From Acidimicrobiia bacterium (lineage in GTDB: Bacteria > Actinomycetota > Acidimicrobiia > IMCC26256 > PALSA-555): 13,867 nt of DNA. Positions within the stretch are counted from its first letter, which is position 1; each line of letters starts with the position of its first letter. The notes under the pieces were generated by a model. The model ran no database searches. It was not told where the DNA came from and saw nothing but the letters and a program-made list of their open reading frames with translations. This document shows positions 12,715-13,867 of the stretch, piece after piece. The stretch lies in the NCBI GenBank assembly GCA_017853455.1, contig JAFMJM010000040.1:1-13867 (forward strand), in the 5' to 3' direction. The position numbers and the translations under genes were made by a program.

Positions 12715-13239
12715 GTGCCCGGACCGACCGGATCCCCCGACCCCTCCGACCCCTTCTCCGAGTTCCTCGCCGACCTGACCGAACCGGCGGGCGGTGGTGC
12801 CCCCGGAGGTGACGCCCGTTCCGGCGACGCGGTCGACCTGCTCGTCACCGGCCCGCGTGACGTGGTCGGGATCCTGGCCTCGGGCGGCGTCGACGGTCCC
12901 CTCGACGTCGTGCTCGGGCTCGTCCTCGCCGAGGCGGTCCCGGGTGCCCACCTCGTCTGCGGTGCGGCCGTCCGCGATCCCGTCGACCCGGGCGGCGCAC
13001 CCCGTGGGCCCGTCGACGCCGGGCAGGTCGCCGACCTGGCGGCCGAGATGCTGGTCGGGGCGGTGGTGCTCGTCCGGGTCGACGCCGACGGGCCGGCGCC
13101 CACGCGCGCCGACGTCCGCCGCTTCGTGACCCTCCGTCACCACTGCGCGGGGCGGGGCGTGGCGCTGCTCGACCACGTGGTGATCGGTGCCGGAGGGTGG
13201 TGGTCCCTCCGCGAGGAGGTCCTCCGCAGTGCGGCGTGA
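12715..13239 (+). CDS. RadC/JAB-like protein lacking metal-binding histidines
   Basis: A 174-aa protein. Residues 1-40 are Pro/Gly/Asp-rich. Residues about 65-167 resemble the C-terminal JAB (MPN) domain of RadC: GAVVLVRVDADGPAPTRAD lines up with GAVIVAHNHPSG...PSKAD, and VALLDHVVIGAGGWWSLRE with VLDHIVIGRGEYVSFAE. The HNH of the JAMM motif H-x-H-x7-S-x2-D becomes Arg121-Val-Asp123, one residue is missing, Ser is Thr130, and only the final Asp133 remains. Zinc hydrolase activity is therefore unlikely, and the N-terminal RadC helix-hairpin-helix region is absent. GTG start with a strong GGGAGG at 5 nt. Function unknown; an adaptor or relic is possible. Confidence 0.75.
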   Translation: MPGPTGSPDPSDPFSEFLADLTEPAGGGAPGGDARSGDAVDLLVTGPRDVVGILASGGVDGPLDVVLGLVLAEAVPGAHLVCGAAVRDPVDPGGAPRGPVDAGQVADLAAEMLVGAVVLVRVDADGPAPTRADVRRFVTLRHHCAGRGVALLDHVVIGAGGWWSLREEVLRSAA

Positions 13240-13271
13240 TCCCCGGCGCCGACGTGGGGATCCGACCGGGT

Positions 13272-13322
13272 GGGTCGGACCGGGCGGGTCGGACCGGGCG
13301 GGTCGGGCGGGTCAGACCGGGC
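13272..13322. repeat. Short G-rich tandem repeat with G-quadruplex motif
   Basis: The 14-bp unit GGGTCGGACCGGGC occurs twice exactly (13272-13285, 13286-13299), then a 9-bp partial copy (13300-13308), then a copy with one G-to-A change (13309-13322). A more diverged unit precedes it (about 13257-13271). GGG-C-GGG-TC-GGG-C-GGG at 13296-13311 is a compact G-quadruplex motif on the plus strand. The repeat lies between convergent genes and contains the stop codon of the minus-strand gene. It may act as a terminator; no separate hairpin with a T-tract is seen. Confidence 0.75.
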
Positions 13323-13867
13323 GGTTGGCCTCGATCCAGGTCTCGAGGGCGGGCCCGCTCTCGAGGCTGGAGATCAGGGCGTACCGGGTGTGGCCGCTCG
13401 GGTTGCACACCACGTGCCAGAGACGCTGCGTGTCGACCACGAAGCGGGCGCCACGGTGCAACGGGATGCGGACCTCGGTCTCCGGATCGGGCAGTCCGTC
13501 GGCGCCCTGCTCCATCAGGATCATGTACGCACCGGGGTTGTCGGTGAGCTCGATCCACTGGCGCACGACCCAGCCGTCGCCCTCGGGGTTGAACCGGTTG
13601 TTGTCGTCCCGGTGGAAGGAGCGCAGGGCCTGCTCGTGGTCCTGGGGCTCGAGCTTGATCACCCGGACGCGTCCGAAGTCGGCGCCGGTCGACTGCACGT
13701 GGGCGACGAGGGTCGGGCACTGCTCGGCGTTGACCGTCCACCGGCCACCCTTGTCGGGGCGCTCGTCGCCGGGCTTCCAGAAGCCGCGGCAGTCGAGCTC
13801 GCCGTCGGCGGTCGCGATCGGCGCGAAGTTGGTGTCGCCGCCGCTCTTCCAGTCCATGTACTCGAGG
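13312..13867 (-). CDS. 2OG-Fe(II) oxygenase-like protein, probably N-terminally cut by right edge
   Basis: The frame stays open to the right edge: Leu-Glu-Tyr precede the first Met (13857), so that Met may be internal and the gene is treated as partial. Numbering from that Met, 181 residues are visible. His82-x-Asp84 in FHRDDN, His148 in RLWHVVCN and Arg158 in HTRYAL, ten residues after the distal His, fit the HxD...H...R iron and 2-oxoglutarate site of aspartyl/asparaginyl-hydroxylase-like oxygenases. The stretch LHRGARFVVDTQRLWHV is typical of the distal-His strand. No partner gene is visible; the substrate could be a protein, amino acid or small metabolite. Its stop codon lies in the last copy of the tandem repeat. 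Confidence 0.72.
   Translation of the reverse strand, partial: LEYMDWKSGGDTNFAPIATADGELDCRGFWKPGDERPDKGGRWTVNAEQCPTLVAHVQSTGADFGRVRVIKLEPQDHEQALRSFHRDDNNRFNPEGDGWVVRQWIELTDNPGAYMILMEQGADGLPDPETEVRIPLHRGARFVVDTQRLWHVVCNPSGHTRYALISSLESGPALETWIEANRPV

Noticed and set aside
13257..13322. Tandem repeat considered as a CRISPR array
   Set aside because: Units are 14 bp, directly adjacent without unique spacers, and no cas genes are nearby; the RecB-like nuclease has Cas4-like motifs but no CRISPR context.

Overview
The window is very GC-rich, gene-dense chromosomal DNA with no RNA genes, insertion sequences or CRISPR. Several markers point to an actinobacterium: a mycothiol S-conjugate amidase, an F420-dependent (LLM-class) oxidoreductase, a DevR/DevS (DosR/DosS)-type two-component pair, an AMIN-like lipoprotein, and many GTG starts preceded directly by a TANNNT -10 box (leaderless mRNAs). 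The overall style suggests Acidimicrobiia or a relative, but the lineage is inferred and no 16S rRNA is present.

Layout. 1-163 (-): 5' end of an unknown gene cut by the left edge. 208-3288: a compact dormancy/redox signalling island. It holds a DevS-like single-GAF histidine kinase (-), a divergent DevR-like response regulator (+), a universal stress protein (-), and a 200-aa protein (+) that looks like a degenerate, cysteine-containing receiver domain. The last two are divergently transcribed from a 106-bp gap holding a near-consensus DevR/DosR box, placed as an activator site for the stress-protein promoter. The regulator keeps the Lys/Lys/Asn recognition-helix residues known to contact such boxes, so the island looks like a self-contained DosR-type mini-regulon.

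3356-4668 (+): mca and an SCP2-like gene, overlapping by GTGA. 4652-7319 (-): thiolase, ChbG/YdjC-like deacetylase and DUF429 protein in one tightly packed operon. 7434-8081 (+): AMIN-like lipoprotein. 8088-9032 (-): quinone-oxidoreductase-type MDR enzyme. 9091-9456 (+): orphan Cys-rich protein. 9530-11551 (-): RecB-like Fe-S nuclease, PAP2 phosphatase and DsbA-like protein. 11627-12637 (+): F420-dependent LLM-class enzyme. 12715-13239 (+): a RadC/JAB-like protein that has lost its metal-binding histidines. 13312-right edge (-): a 2OG-Fe(II)-oxygenase-like protein, probably truncated at its N-terminus, separated from its neighbour by a short G-rich tandem repeat with G-quadruplex potential.

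Eight genes have a TANNNT hexamer ending 6-7 nt before the start codon. Only a few (thiolase, DsbA-like, RadC-like) show a clear Shine-Dalgarno sequence. No stretch longer than about 115 bases lacks a gene. The most interesting part is the DevR/DevS island with its shared operator and the degenerate Cys-containing receiver-like protein; second are the RadC-like pseudoenzyme and the orphan Cys-rich protein.
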